64,000 nucleotides of DNA from an uncultured Clostridia bacterium (GCA_944384265.1 CALWSR010000011.1:1-64000); one strand, 5' to 3'. Positions 28,218 to 37,836 are shown, counted from the stretch's first letter. Numbers and translations are program-made. Notes: generated from the sequence alone by a model not told the origin.

Positions 28218-28907
28218 TCATTCCATCAAAAAAGGTACTGCTTTTGCCAAATCAATACTGTTTTGTTTTACCATACAATCATATGCCAATATGCACACTC
28301 CCTGTTTTTGAGCCTGCTTCAATGCTTTTGCAAAGGCCTCATCTCTTTTCTGGTGAGGCTTCATGGACAATACACCCTGCATTTGTATCAAAAACAATAT
28401 ATTGGCTTGATACCCTTCTTTTTTTGCCTGTATCAATTCATAAATATGTTTTGTGCCTCTTTGGGTGGGGGCATCGGGAAAAAGTGCTGCTCCATTTTCC
28501 TCCAATGTAACCCCCTTTACCTCTATAAATCCCTTTGCATCCCCTTTTTCATAATAAATATCAAAACGGGAATGGCCAAATGTCACCTCTCTTTTTACAA
28601 AGGAAGGAATGCCAATTTCTGTAATACGGCCTTTTTTCAGTGCCTCCTCCACAACAGCATTGGGCGCCTGAGAGTCCATGTTCACAAGCCTCTCTCCTTT
28701 ATAAACTGCCACCAAAGAATATTTTGTTTTTCTATTTTTATTTTGGCTTTCTTCCAAAAACACAGTGGACTGAGGCAAAAGCAACTCTTTACATCTTCCT
28801 GTATTTTTCACATGGACCCTTTCTTCCCTTCCATCTATGGTCACATAGGCCACAAAGCGATTGGGTCTGCTTTGAAAAAGACCTTTTTTTATGTTTTCAT
28901 ATTTCAT
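28218..28907 (-). CDS. sfsA: DNA/RNA nuclease SfsA family protein
   Basis: SfsA was named for stimulation of sugar fermentation in E. coli; the family has an OB-like N-terminus and a nuclease-type fold. The 229 residues show the typical RFVAYVTIDGREERVHVKNTGR start (written here as RFVAYV...VKNTGRCKELL), the catalytic-like GFIEVKGVTLEENGAALFPD and the PTQRGTKHIYEL motif. ATG 28907 follows GAGGAG. It is 20 bp downstream of cobO and probably cotranscribed with it. Its physiological role remains unclear. Confidence 0.92.
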   Translation of the reverse strand: MKYENIKKGLFQSRPNRFVAYVTIDGREERVHVKNTGRCKELLLPQSTVFLEESQNKNRKTKYSLVAVYKGERLVNMDSQAPNAVVEEALKKGRITEIGIPSFVKREVTFGHSRFDIYYEKGDAKGFIEVKGVTLEENGAALFPDAPTQRGTKHIYELIQAKKEGYQANILFLIQMQGVLSMKPHQKRDEAFAKALKQAQKQGVCILAYDCMVKQNSIDLAKAVPFLME

Positions 28908-28927
28908 ATTGCTCCTCTTTTCTTTTG

Positions 28928-29464
28928 TTAATATTCCAAGCCTTTTTTTGCTGTGACACCTTTTTGATAATAATGTTTGATTTCTTTCATTTCTGTCACC
29001 AAATCTGCATATGCCATCAGCTTTTTGTCTGCATTTCTTCCTGTCAAAACAACATGGGTTGTTTTTTTTCTTTTTTCCAATGCAGCAATCAATTCCTCTT
29101 CTGTTAAAAAGTCCTTTACAGAAACGGTTTTCATAGAAAATACATTGATGATTTCGTCCAAAACAATCATGTCATATGCATCACAAAGCAGCTTTTCCTT
29201 TGTCAGCTCCCAAGCCCTTTGTATGCTTTGTATTTGCTCCTGAGGGGTTTTTGTCCAAGAATAGCCTATCCCTGTTTGATGCAGCTCTACTCCTATTTTC
29301 TCAAGCATATTCCTTTCTCCGCATACAAAATCAGGTGATTTCAAAAATTGTATCATACAAATCCTTTTTCCCCAGCCCAATGCTCTTAGACAAAGTCCCA
29401 TTGCCGCCGTTGTTTTTCCCTTGCCATCTCCTGTATAAAGCAATACCATACCTTTTTGCTCCAA
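28928..29464 (-). CDS. cobO: Cob(I)yrinic acid a,c-diamide adenosyltransferase
   Basis: CobA/CobO-type corrinoid adenosyltransferase that attaches the 5'-deoxyadenosyl group of ATP to reduced corrinoid. The P-loop is at the N-terminus (LYTGDGKGKTTAAMGL, reversed P-loop layout of this family), followed by WGKRICMIQFLK and the VLDEIINVFSM segment. 178 aa, normal. The start is a TTG at 29464 with GAGGTG 7 bp upstream; no in-frame ATG lies nearby before residue 6. No other cobalamin gene is in the window, so it may serve salvage. Divergent from the His-rich protein gene. Confidence 0.92.
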   Translation of the reverse strand: MEQKGMVLLYTGDGKGKTTAAMGLCLRALGWGKRICMIQFLKSPDFVCGERNMLEKIGVELHQTGIGYSWTKTPQEQIQSIQRAWELTKEKLLCDAYDMIVLDEIINVFSMKTVSVKDFLTEEELIAALEKRKKTTHVVLTGRNADKKLMAYADLVTEMKEIKHYYQKGVTAKKGLEY

Positions 29465-29522
29465 ATCATTTCACCTCTGTTATTATTGTACTGTACTTTA
29501 GATAGTATTTCCACAAAAATAA

Positions 29523-29551
29523 TTGTATCTATTGTTTTTTTGATTTATAAT
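29523..29551 (+). promoter_or_regulatory. Promoter of the His-rich protein gene
   Basis: TTGTAT (29523-29528), 17 bp, TATAAT (29546-29551), 38 bp before the start codon, within the divergent gap to cobO. Confidence 0.65.
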
Positions 29552-29589
29552 GGTAGACAAACCCTTGTAAAAGAAAGGAGCAATGTCAT

Positions 29590-31377
29590 TTGACAAATTA
29601 TGCCTTGGAAGAAAAAATAAAAACATTATCAACACAATACATTGAGCAGGAAGCGGCAGGCAGCTTTCTGCTGCTGTTAATCAGTGCATTAGACAGGGAA
29701 AAGGCAAAAAAAGAACCCTTTGCCTATTCCATACATCAAGATATTTTAGACATACAAGCCGCTATCCATCAGTATATTTTAAATTTAAAGGATATATTGC
29801 AGCAGGAGGCACAGGTACGTCTGGATGCTTTAGAAGACTGTAAGCATTTGAAAAAAAATCTTCTTTCTATATATGAAAATATTTATGGATATATTTCCAT
29901 ATGGAATCTTCATGCCACACGAATCAGCGACCAAGTGGCAATCAGAAAATATCAGCAGGAAAACGTTTCTTCTCAAAAAATAGAATGGGAGCTTGTTTAT
30001 AAAGACTGCAAAACATTTTTAGAAACGGCTGAAACCCTTTTGGAGCAAAAAAATAATATGGGACAGCTGCTTAGATGCATTCCTTTACAAATGGCCCGTT
30101 CCAAATATTATGATGCCATAAGGCAGAGTCTGCAATATGCTTTTAGCGGAGAATCCAAAGAATTTATAGAATATACACTGTCTGCATTTTTTAAATTATG
30201 CGCTCCTGAAAGTGCCGAGGAATATGGAAAATATTTTCCCGAACTGGCACAATGGCTTTCTGGGTGCAAAAACTGCATTGTAAATGAACTGTCTGATGAA
30301 GCATTGCAGGAAGAATATACAGATTTTCAAAGTGTATTTGAAACATTGCAGCATATAGAAGATATGCTTAACAATCTTTTCAATGACATCAATTCCTTAA
30401 TACTGCTGTTTTATATGGGATATTCCTTTGAGGATTTGACAAAAAAAGAAGCCGTGTATGCCGATTTGTATTATACTGTATGCGAAATACTTTCTGATAC
30501 GTTGTCTGCAACAGAAAAAGAGGCTTATTTTGAACAGACATATGCCTCTTTAGAAAATGCAGTGGAGCCTATCATAGACAAGGCCAATGAAATCGGCAGG
30601 CAGGAGCTGGAAATGATGAAAAAGGTCCATGATTTTTCACAGCTAAGCGATGATACCAAAAAAATACTTTTGACAGAAGATTTTGTCAGAAGCTGTTATT
30701 ATGGAGAGCTAAATGAAGTCATTTTTCAATTTGAATCCAATGAGGACCTGCCTCCGGCCTCAGAGCAGTGGAAAAAAGAAGCATTTGACACATTTCTTTC
30801 CCGTGTGCAGGAGGCCTTTTCCACACTGAAGCCACCGGTAAGAAAAGCATTTATGCAGTTATTTTTGGGGCTTTTACCCCCTGCCTTTACACCGGAAGAA
30901 ACCCTTTCCATGATAGCTTCTGCCATAGAAAATGCAGTTACATTTGAACAAAAAATATTGATTGTAGATAAAATCGGCATGGTATTTTCCGACTATGGCT
31001 TTCCATATCATACAGAAGACCCTGCCCTAGCCCAGAATTGGGAACATCACCACTGTGGCCACGGACATCATGAACATCACCATTGCGACCACGGACATCA
31101 TGAGCATCACCACTGTGGCTACGGATATCATGAACATCACCATTGCGACCACGGACATCATGAGCATCACCACTGCGACCACGGACATCATGAACATCAC
31201 CACTGTAGCCACGGACATCATGAGCATCACCACTGTGACCACGGACATCATGAGCATCACCACTGTGACCACGGACATCATGAACACCATCACTGTGACC
31301 ACGGACATCATGAACACCATCACTGTGACCACGGACATCATGAACACCATCACTGTGACCATGAACACCACCACTAA
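29590..31377 (+). CDS. Helical protein with a very His-rich repeated C-terminus
   Basis: A 595-residue protein that I cannot assign to a family. Residues 1 to ~480 are helical and acidic, without signal peptide or membrane segment, so it is predicted cytoplasmic. From 31045 the C-terminus is eleven 10-residue repeats of the type HHHCDHGHHE, each with about six His and one Cys, a clear metal-binding tail reminiscent in composition of Hpn, SlyD or HypB tails. Ni, Co or Zn storage or buffering is inferred. The start is TTG 29590 with AAAGGAG 9 bp upstream. It is divergent from cobO and 33 bp upstream of a glyoxalase-like gene that also needs a metal, so a metal-related operon is plausible. Confidence 0.8.
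   Translation: MTNYALEEKIKTLSTQYIEQEAAGSFLLLLISALDREKAKKEPFAYSIHQDILDIQAAIHQYILNLKDILQQEAQVRLDALEDCKHLKKNLLSIYENIYGYISIWNLHATRISDQVAIRKYQQENVSSQKIEWELVYKDCKTFLETAETLLEQKNNMGQLLRCIPLQMARSKYYDAIRQSLQYAFSGESKEFIEYTLSAFFKLCAPESAEEYGKYFPELAQWLSGCKNCIVNELSDEALQEEYTDFQSVFETLQHIEDMLNNLFNDINSLILLFYMGYSFEDLTKKEAVYADLYYTVCEILSDTLSATEKEAYFEQTYASLENAVEPIIDKANEIGRQELEMMKKVHDFSQLSDDTKKILLTEDFVRSCYYGELNEVIFQFESNEDLPPASEQWKKEAFDTFLSRVQEAFSTLKPPVRKAFMQLFLGLLPPAFTPEETLSMIASAIENAVTFEQKILIVDKIGMVFSDYGFPYHTEDPALAQNWEHHHCGHGHHEHHHCDHGHHEHHHCGYGYHEHHHCDHGHHEHHHCDHGHHEHHHCSHGHHEHHHCDHGHHEHHHCDHGHHEHHHCDHGHHEHHHCDHGHHEHHHCDHEHHH
31045..31374 (+). repeat. Tandem 30-bp coding repeat, eleven units
   Basis: Ten full 30-bp units plus a variant last unit inside the His-rich gene. 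Several neighbouring units near the 3' end are identical at DNA level, including synonymous positions, which points to recent expansion. Units differ as HHHCGHGHHE, HHHCDHGHHE, HHHCGYGYHE and HHHCSHGHHE. There are no spacers, so it is not a CRISPR array. Confidence 0.95.
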
Positions 31378-31410
31378 AACCATTATTGTAAAAAGAAAGG
31401 ATGAATTTAT

Positions 31411-31782
31411 ATGCATTTTACATTTAATCATTACAACTACAATGTATTAGATTTACAAAAAAGCATGGCTTTTTATGAAGCTGCATTAGGTTTAAAGGAA
31501 GTCAGAAGAAAAGAGGCAAAGGACGGCAGCTATATTCTTGTTTATTTGGGAGATGGCAAAACAGATTTTTCATTGGAGCTGACATGGCTGCGGGATAGAA
31601 AGGAGCCTTATGGATTGGGTGAAAATGAATTTCATTTGGCATTTGTGACAGAGGACTTTGAAGCAGCCTATCAAAAACACAAACAAATGGGCTGCATCTG
31701 TTTTGAAAACCCTCAAATGGGCATTTATTTTATTCATGACCCTGATAATTATTGGTTAGAAATTGTACCAGCCAGAAAATAA
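31411..31782 (+). CDS. VOC family protein, glyoxalase I-like
   Basis: A 123-residue vicinal-oxygen-chelate protein close in layout to lactoylglutathione lyase. The four metal ligands expected for glyoxalase I are present: His7 (FNHYNYNV), Glu56 (SLELTWL), His75 (NEFHLAFV) and Glu117 (NYWLEIVP), at nearly the same numbers as in E. coli GloA. Such enzymes use Ni, Co or Zn and detoxify methylglyoxal; a glutathione-dependent reaction is doubtful in Clostridia, so the thiol cofactor is uncertain. ATG 31411 follows AAAGGATG. It is 33 bp downstream of the His-rich gene and is followed by a folded repeat element. Confidence 0.88.
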   Translation: MHFTFNHYNYNVLDLQKSMAFYEAALGLKEVRRKEAKDGSYILVYLGDGKTDFSLELTWLRDRKEPYGLGENEFHLAFVTEDFEAAYQKHKQMGCICFENPQMGIYFIHDPDNYWLEIVPARK

Positions 31783-31870
31783 ATCTGTTTCTGCATATTT
31801 TTTATTATGGAAGCTGCCATAGCCTCGCTTTTTTTCAATACAGAGGATTTCTCGCCCTATCCTATTGATA

Positions 31871-32027
31871 GGGAATGCAGCAAAATGAAATTGCGGCAGC
31901 AGCTTGCACAAAAAAAGCTTATAAAGCATAGAAAACCGGCTGTTTTGTGAGTGGAATTTGCTCAAAAAGCAACCGGTTTTTGTGCACTATGATTTCAGAG
32001 AGCTATTTTGCCACAGTCCCTTTTTTT
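31871..32027 (+). repeat. Folded 3' element, copy 2 (structured RNA or terminator repeat)
   Basis: Outer stem GGGAATGCAGCAAAAT (31871-31886) with ATTTTGCCACAGTCCC (32005-32020), inner hairpin 31932-31951 with 31960-31980 (AAAACCGG ... CCGGTTTT), and a seven-T run at 32021-32027. It matches the element at 10334-10481, which is on the other strand but has the same orientation relative to its upstream gene. It probably terminates the His-rich/VOC transcript; the nested fold is more elaborate than a simple terminator. Confidence 0.65.
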
Positions 32028-32485
32028 ACCTTTTTCATTTTGTCAACTGTATACAGGTATTGCTTCAGTACTATTTTTGTCATATCCTATTTTTATGAAA
32101 ATGATTTTGCTCCTTTATCCTTTGCATATGGTATTTTTGCTATATTTTTGTGCAAATGCCATTATACTTTAAATGGCCGTATTTTTATGCCAAAAGCCTT
32201 TTTATGCTATTTTTTATACTAAGCTTGGTAAACACTTATACTAAAATCATAATGCAAATTTTTTGTATAAAAATAGTCCTTCCTTCTCTGATACAGCAAA
32301 ACAGCCAATGCTTTCACATCGGCTATACTTCTGCAAACAAACAAATCCATTTGTAGCTATGGTTGTTTTACGGACTGATGACAAAACAGATTGTTTTGCA
32401 ATATATGTGTTTGATATATGTAATGTATCATTTTTTTACAGCATCCTCTGTTTTTTTATATCCAGAAAGCAAAATCTATTTGCCC
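32028..32485. other. Intergenic region, no gene seen
   Basis: About 460 bp between the convergent VOC and DUF2085 genes; short frames only. Confidence 0.5.
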
Positions 32486-32845
32486 TCAAAAAATAATATA
32501 TTTTACAATATCCTTTGCCATTTTCCAAAATAAAAAATGCATTTGTACCAAAACAGAAATAAAAGCAATGCCAAAAAACATTCCTGTCATAAAGCGCAAA
32601 GGATTGTTGCTAAACCATTTGGTTTTCCACTGCAGTATACCATCTATGATAAGAGGCAGTGCAAACACAACACACCAGCCCCTTGTGGCATACCAGCCAG
32701 TCAATACAAACAATACTCCTTCCAGCAGCATTCCCACCGCTTCTCCCGTACAGCGGGCGCAAATGGGAAATTGCTTTCCTCTCCAAAAAAAAGACCTTCC
32801 AGGCAAGCTGTGACAGCCAAAAAATCGTTTTAAAAAAATTCCCAT
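32486..32845 (-). CDS. DUF2085 domain-containing membrane protein
   Basis: A 119-residue protein of the DUF2085 family, function unknown. The two family Cys motifs are present, GCHSLPGRSFFW near the N-terminus and FPICARCTGEAVG, followed by three hydrophobic segments and LIIDGILQWK. The Cys/His pattern suggests metal or redox chemistry at the membrane, but none is established. The start ATG at 32845 lies one base after the stop of the zinc-ribbon gene, so the two are translationally coupled. Confidence 0.85.
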   Translation of the reverse strand: MGIFLKRFFGCHSLPGRSFFWRGKQFPICARCTGEAVGMLLEGVLFVLTGWYATRGWCVVFALPLIIDGILQWKTKWFSNNPLRFMTGMFFGIAFISVLVQMHFLFWKMAKDIVKYIIF

Positions 32846-32846
32846 A

Positions 32847-33161
32847 TCAATAATAATAATATCCAGTAGCTGCAATAAAATATACCATAAATATAAACAG
32901 TATAATGCTAATCAAAATATAAGCTACAAATCCAATGGCTGCGCCAATTCCTGCTTTTTTTGCACAAAGAGGCTTTGTATCCTTCCAAGTTAAATATAAT
33001 ACCAGTCCTGCCAGTGGAATACAGCAGCCCAAAAATCCCCAGCCTATGCTCCCACTGTCCGGAGGATTGGTTTGGTTATTTACGGGAGTGATATACTCGT
33101 TGCAATAAGGACATGAAACAACATTGTTGTCAATCTCCTTTCCGCAGTTTTTACAAAACAT
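32847..33161 (-). CDS. Zinc-ribbon membrane protein
   Basis: A 104-residue protein with an N-terminal zinc ribbon (FCKNCGKEI and SCPYCNEYI, two CxxC pairs), a polar linker rich in Asn/Pro, and two to three membrane segments (FLGCCIPLAGLVLYLTW and ILISIILFIFMVYFI). Such zinc-ribbon plus membrane-domain proteins are common in Lachnospiraceae; function unknown. ATG 33161 follows AAAGGAG. It forms a two-gene unit with the DUF2085 gene and sits behind an array of four leader repeats. Confidence 0.85.
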   Translation of the reverse strand: MFCKNCGKEIDNNVVSCPYCNEYITPVNNQTNPPDSGSIGWGFLGCCIPLAGLVLYLTWKDTKPLCAKKAGIGAAIGFVAYILISIILFIFMVYFIAATGYYYY

Positions 33162-33190
33162 ACTTTTTCTCCTTTCCTTTTTTCAAATTC

Positions 33191-34130
33191 TGTTACTTCC
33201 ATATGAAATAGAAATCCATACAGCATTGATTTTACAGCCAAAACCAGTTCTTTGCATTTCTTCTCTGATTTTTAAAGTGTCTCCCTCAATTTAGAAGCAT
33301 TTGCAATATCTCTAATTTCCTTTGCCGTCTTCCTTCAAAGACAGCAACACCAATTTCTTTGTGCTGTTTTGAAACAGTATGCCATATCCTTTTTCATATT
33401 CATGTAACAAACACATCCTTTTTTCAAATTCTGTTACTTTAATATGAAATAGAAGGCTATGAAACACGGCTTCCGTCCTCAAATCCGGCTCTCTGCTTTT
33501 CTCCCCTTCCACAGCCTGTCAAAAGAGCCATTGAAGAGAACTGCTGCAATGCCCCAAGCTTTTTGTTTGCTTTTAAAAAAAGCAGTGTCCATCTCTTTGG
33601 TACATTTTTAAAATTCACATTTTCAATGCCATATCATTTTTCATATTAATGTAACATATCCCTTTTTCAAATTGTATTACCTTCCTATGAAATATTGATT
33701 CTACAATCAAAATCAGTTCTTTTCATTTTTCCCTTTTCACAGATTGCAAAAGGGGAAAGTATGGAAAGCCTCCTAAGCTGTTTGGTTCATTTTTTCAAAG
33801 AAAGTAACATCAATACTATTGTTGTATTTTTAAAATTCCTATTGATAACACCATATTATTTTTGTAACATATTTTTTTCAGCTTCCGTCACATTCCTATA
33901 ATATAGAAGGCTATGAAACATTGCAAAGTCATTTTTCCTCTGCCAGTCAACACAAGGGGATTTTTGACATGGAAACCACAGTTTTCAGCCCTTGTCACTT
34001 TGGGAACATTTCCAACACCCTCAAGCTTCTTGCAAACAAAGCAACAGCAATTCCTTTGCTCTATTTTGGAAACCTCTATCCACAATACCATGTCATTTTT
34101 CATATGAACATAATACAGCCTCTTTCAGAT
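33191..34130 (-). repeat. Leader repeat family, tandem array of four copies
   Basis: Four ~200-245 bp units: 33191-33409, 33432-33656, 33673-33869 and 33886-34116, separated by 16-22 bp of related spacer (TCCTTTTTTCAAATTC on the plus strand). Each unit begins with a form of TGTTACTTTAATATGAAA and ends with a form of TTTCATATTAATGTAACA, so the unit ends are inverted repeats of each other. The second unit is about 90% identical to the single copy at 38997-39223. The fourth keeps a 71-codon frame (34103-33888) starting MKNDMVLWIEVSKIEQRN; the others carry stops in the same frame. The array ends 30 bp before the zinc-ribbon gene start. Confidence 0.75.
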
Positions 34131-34768
34131 ATTTAGACAATTATAGGGCTTTAAAAGCAGCATAACATTCCATTTTTTACAACATTTCTTCTGTCCTTTT
34201 TCATAAAGCCTTGTATAAAAATCCTATTTCATAGATTCCTTTTCCGCTTATCTCCAGTACATCAATTTAAGTAAGTCCCTTTTTCAAATAAGCACTGGTT
34301 TTCATTTGCTCCCACATCATAAAAATTTTGAGAAAAATACATGGACAGACTTCCTGCTTTTGGCTGGGAAAAAACAGCCCTTTTCTGCTTTATCATCACT
34401 GCATTTTTCCTTTCTTTTGTGTCTTTTATTCCCTGGTGCAAGCACATCAAAAATCATTTTTGTGCTGTTTTTCTGTTTTGCAGTGCAAAGCTTTTCTCAT
34501 TTTAAACTGTTATGTATTAAATGGCAGTTATCAAACACAAAAATAGTACTACTCTTTTTGTATCAAAGAGCATTTCCTTTCCCCTAAAAATTGCCCTATG
34601 TTATATATATCCTTTCAAAATTATTTTTAGAATATGGTATTTTTGATTTCCATATCCATTTTAAAGAGATACAATACTTTTTTGCATCAAAATCATATTC
34701 CATATGCAATTTTATTATTTAGTATAAAATACTCTGCCCTTTCTGTCAAACATTGTTTTGTCAACACA
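34131..34768. other. Intergenic region, no gene seen
   Basis: About 640 bp of AT-rich DNA between the repeat array and the valS terminator; no supported gene or RNA. Confidence 0.5.
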
Positions 34769-34798
34769 TAAACAGCAGGGTATTTCTCCCTGCTGTTT
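34769..34798 (-). terminator. Intrinsic terminator of valS
   Basis: Ten-bp perfect stem AACAGCAGGG / CCCTGCTGTT around TATTTCT, 5 bp beyond the valS stop; the minus-strand T-run is weak. Confidence 0.65.
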
Positions 34799-34802
34799 GG
34801 TA

Positions 34803-37442
34803 TTATTTTTTCATTTGCGCCAATCTTTCTTCCACCTGTGCCAAAATACCTCTGTATTTTTGTTCCTTTGCTTTTTCTTCTTCAATGACTTTTGCAGGTG
34901 CTTTAGACACAAATCCCTCATTGCTCAATTTTTTTACAACTCTTTCAATTTCTTGCTCCATTTTTTGTTTTTCTTTTGTCAGACGCTGTATTTCTTTTTC
35001 AATGTCCACCAATTCTGCAAAAGGCATATAAATCACAGCATCGGCAATCATGACAGAAACAGCATCCTCTCCCACATTGGATTTGTCAGACTGTACAAAA
35101 ACATCGCTGGCATATGCCAATGTTTTGAAAAACACCTCTGCTTTTTGGAATATCTCTCCCATTTCTTTCTTTTGTGTAACCACAAACACCTGCGCTTTTT
35201 TGGAAGGGGCCACATTCATTTCTGCTCTGATGTTTCGAATGCTGCGCACCGCCTCTTTGATGATATCAATTTCCTTTTCATTTTCTGCAAAATTCCATTT
35301 CTCTTGGAATGTTGGCCATTGAGAAATCATAATGCTTTCTTCTTTGGATTGTATGTGCTGGAACAACTCCTCTGTAATAAAAGGCATATAAGGATGAAGC
35401 AGCTTCAATGCAGAAATCAAAACGGTTTTCAATGTCCAAAGAGCCGCTGTTCTGGTATCATCCTCTTTGTTGTACAAACGGGGCTTCACCATCTCAATGT
35501 ACCAGTCACAATATTCATCCCAAAGGAAATCATGTATTTTTTGTGCAGCCAGTCCCAATTCATAGCTTTCCATGTTTTCTTCCACATTTTTTGCCAATGT
35601 GTTGACCTTTGAAAGTATCCATTTGTCTGCTGAGGTAATCTGCTGGGGCATTTCCTCCAGCAAATCCTCTTCTAGGTTCATCAGCACAAAACGGGAAGCA
35701 TTCCACAGCTTGTTTAAAAAGTTTCTGCTGGAGTCCAGTCTTTCCCAGTAAAAACGCATATCATTTCCGGGGGCATTTCCTGTAATGAGCATCAAACGCA
35801 GGGCATCTGCACCATATTTTGCCACCACATCCAATGGGTCAATGCCATTGCCCAGTGATTTTGAAAACTTTCTGCCTTGGTCATCTCGAATCAAGCCATG
35901 TATCAATACATCATGGAAGGGAATTTCTTTCATTTCCTCCAATGCAGAAAATACCATTCTCACCACCCAGAAAAATATAATATCATAGGCTGTTACAAGC
36001 ACACTGGTTGGATAAAATTGCTTTAAATCCTCTGCATTTTCATCCGGCCAGCCCAATGTGGAAAAAGGCCACAGTGCAGAAGAAAACCATGTGTCCAATG
36101 TGTCTTCATCCTGTGTCAATGCAGCAGAGCCGCATTTTTCACATTTTTGCGGGTCCTTTTTAGAAACGGTGATATGGCCGCATTCTGCACAATAATATGC
36201 CGGTATTCTGTGTCCCCACCAAAGCTGACGGGAAATACACCAATCTCTGATGTTTTCCAGCCAATGCAGATATATTTTTCCAAATCTGTCGGGTATAAAA
36301 CGGAGAGATTGATTTTTATACACTTCTATGGCAGGCTTTGCCAGCTCCTCCATTTTTACAAACCATTGCAGCTTAATCATAGGCTCTACCACTTTGTTGC
36401 AGCGTTCATGGGTTCCCACAGCATGGGTAATCTCTTCTATTTTTACAAGATATCCCTGCTTTTGCAAATCTGCCACCACTTTTTTTCTTGCCTCATATCT
36501 GTCAAGTCCTGCATATTTTCCGGCATTTTCATTCATCACGCCATTGTCGTGCAGCACATTGATTCTTTCCAGATTATGGCGCAGTCCCACCTCAAAGTCG
36601 TTAGGGTCATGGGCCGGTGTAATTTTTACAACACCTGTACCAAATTCTCTATCCACATAGCTGTCTGCCACAATGGGAATTTCCTTTCCCACCAATGGCA
36701 ATATGCATTTTTTGCCAATCAAATGCTGGTATCTTTCATCCTCAGGGTGTACTGCCACAGCAGTATCCCCCAGCATGGTTTCCGGACGGGTGGTTGCCAA
36801 AAGCACATTTTCATCACTGCCTGCAACAGGATAATGGATGTGATAAAAATGGCCCACTTTGTCCACATGGTTTACTTCTGCATCAGAAATGGTGGTTTGA
36901 CACTCAGGGCACCAGTTTACAATTTTTTCTCCTCTGTAAATCAATCCCTTTTTGTATAACTGCACAAACACCTCCAGCACTGCATCAGAAAGTCCTTCGT
37001 CCATTGTAAAACGTACTCTGTCCCAATCGCAGGAGCTTCCCAGCTTTTTGAGCTGATTTAATATAATGCCGCCATATTCCTCTTTCCAAGCCCATGCTCT
37101 TTCCAAAAAGCCTTCTCTGCCCACATCGGCCTTTGTCACGCCTTCTTCTGCCATTTTCTGCACTACCTTCAGCTCTGTGGAGATACTGGCATGGTCAATG
37201 CCGGGAACCCAAAGCGCATTGTAGCCTGCCATTCTTTTCCAACGAATCAATATATCCTGTATGGTGTTGTCCAATGCGTGTCCCATGTGAAGCTGCCCTG
37301 TAATGTTTGGCGGAGGCATTACAATACAATATGGTTTTTTTCTTTTATCAATTTCTGTATGAAAATATTTTTTGTCCATCCATTGTTGATATAATCTATC
37401 CTCAACGGTTGAGGGGTCATAATTTTTTGCTAATTCTTTCAT
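34803..37442 (-). CDS. valS: Valine--tRNA ligase
   Basis: Class I aminoacyl-tRNA synthetase charging tRNA-Val, 879 residues. The HIGH motif appears as HMGH in [17 protein letters not shown] and the KMSKS motif as KFSKS in [11 protein letters not shown]. The editing domain includes [15 protein letters not shown], and the C-terminal coiled coil that grips tRNA is visible ([19 protein letters not shown]). ATG 37442 is preceded by AGGAGGA. A valine T-box leader controls it. It lies directly downstream of ftsW on the same strand but is separated from it by its own promoter. Confidence 0.97.
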   Translation of the reverse strand: MKELAKNYDPSTVEDRLYQQWMDKKYFHTEIDKRKKPYCIVMPPPNITGQLHMGHALDNTIQDILIRWKRMAGYNALWVPGIDHASISTELKVVQKMAEEGVTKADVGREGFLERAWAWKEEYGGIILNQLKKLGSSCDWDRVRFTMDEGLSDAVLEVFVQLYKKGLIYRGEKIVNWCPECQTTISDAEVNHVDKVGHFYHIHYPVAGSDENVLLATTRPETMLGDTAVAVHPEDERYQHLIGKKCILPLVGKEIPIVADSYVDREFGTGVVKITPAHDPNDFEVGLRHNLERINVLHDNGVMNENAGKYAGLDRYEARKKVVADLQKQGYLVKIEEITHAVGTHERCNKVVEPMIKLQWFVKMEELAKPAIEVYKNQSLRFIPDRFGKIYLHWLENIRDWCISRQLWWGHRIPAYYCAECGHITVSKKDPQKCEKCGSAALTQDEDTLDTWFSSALWPFSTLGWPDENAEDLKQFYPTSVLVTAYDIIFFWVVRMVFSALEEMKEIPFHDVLIHGLIRDDQGRKFSKSLGNGIDPLDVVAKYGADALRLMLITGNAPGNDMRFYWERLDSSRNFLNKLWNASRFVLMNLEEDLLEEMPQQITSADKWILSKVNTLAKNVEENMESYELGLAAQKIHDFLWDEYCDWYIEMVKPRLYNKEDDTRTAALWTLKTVLISALKLLHPYMPFITEELFQHIQSKEESIMISQWPTFQEKWNFAENEKEIDIIKEAVRSIRNIRAEMNVAPSKKAQVFVVTQKKEMGEIFQKAEVFFKTLAYASDVFVQSDKSNVGEDAVSVMIADAVIYMPFAELVDIEKEIQRLTKEKQKMEQEIERVVKKLSNEGFVSKAPAKVIEEEKAKEQKYRGILAQVEERLAQMKK

Positions 37443-37508
37443 CCATTTTCCTCCTAATCGTTTATTGTTGTTGACAAAGGCTTTTTCAGCAGCAAAATGT
37501 TATCTGCC

Positions 37509-37752
37509 AAAAAAAAGAGCTTTCATCCCATGAAAGGACGAAAGCTCGTGGTACCACCTTTTTTCCTATTATCATCAAATAGGCACTCAAAAGCCTTTAA
37601 CGGGGCAAACCGTTTTTGCTTACTCACAGCCGCTTCAGCAAAAAAGCTCCAAAGCTACCTTCCCTATTTTTCTGGCTAAAAAACTTACACCCTTTGTTTT
37701 TCTCTCTGAAAGCAGTCAAATAGGTACTCCTCTTTATCATTGCTTTTTTCTT
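37509..37752 (-). promoter_or_regulatory. T-box riboswitch, valine-specific, upstream of valS
   Basis: The minus-strand leader holds stem I with a GTA triplet in specifier position (complement of 37656-37658, context GAAGGTAGCTTTGGAGC), the T-box core GGTGGTACCACG (37558-37547), and a terminator with stem GAGCTTTC / GAAAGCTC (37547-37540 with 37524-37517) plus eight T residues. GTA codes for valine, in agreement with valS. Uncharged tRNA-Val should prevent termination. Confidence 0.93.
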
Positions 37753-37758
37753 ATACAA

Positions 37759-37787
37759 ATTTTAGTAAACCTTTTCTCATTTGTCAA
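37759..37787 (-). promoter_or_regulatory. Promoter of the valS T-box transcript
   Basis: TTGACA (37787-37782), 17 bp, TAAAAT (37764-37759) on the minus strand. Confidence 0.8.
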
Positions 37788-37836
37788 CACTTTTTTTAAA
37801 ATGAATGTCATATCATACTTTTTTGCCCATGGTGCC

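Noticed and set aside
31045..31374. CRISPR-like periodic repeat
   Set aside because: Units are contiguous without spacers and encode protein.
31027..31450. Long frames on both strands across the His-rich repeats (minus 134 codons, plus second frame 131 codons)
   Set aside because: They exist only because a 30-bp repeat keeps every frame open; no ribosome sites, and the His frame continues a well-supported gene.
33312..33512. 66-codon minus-strand frame across the repeat array
   Set aside because: Spans the junction of two repeat units and differs from the frame shared by the units.
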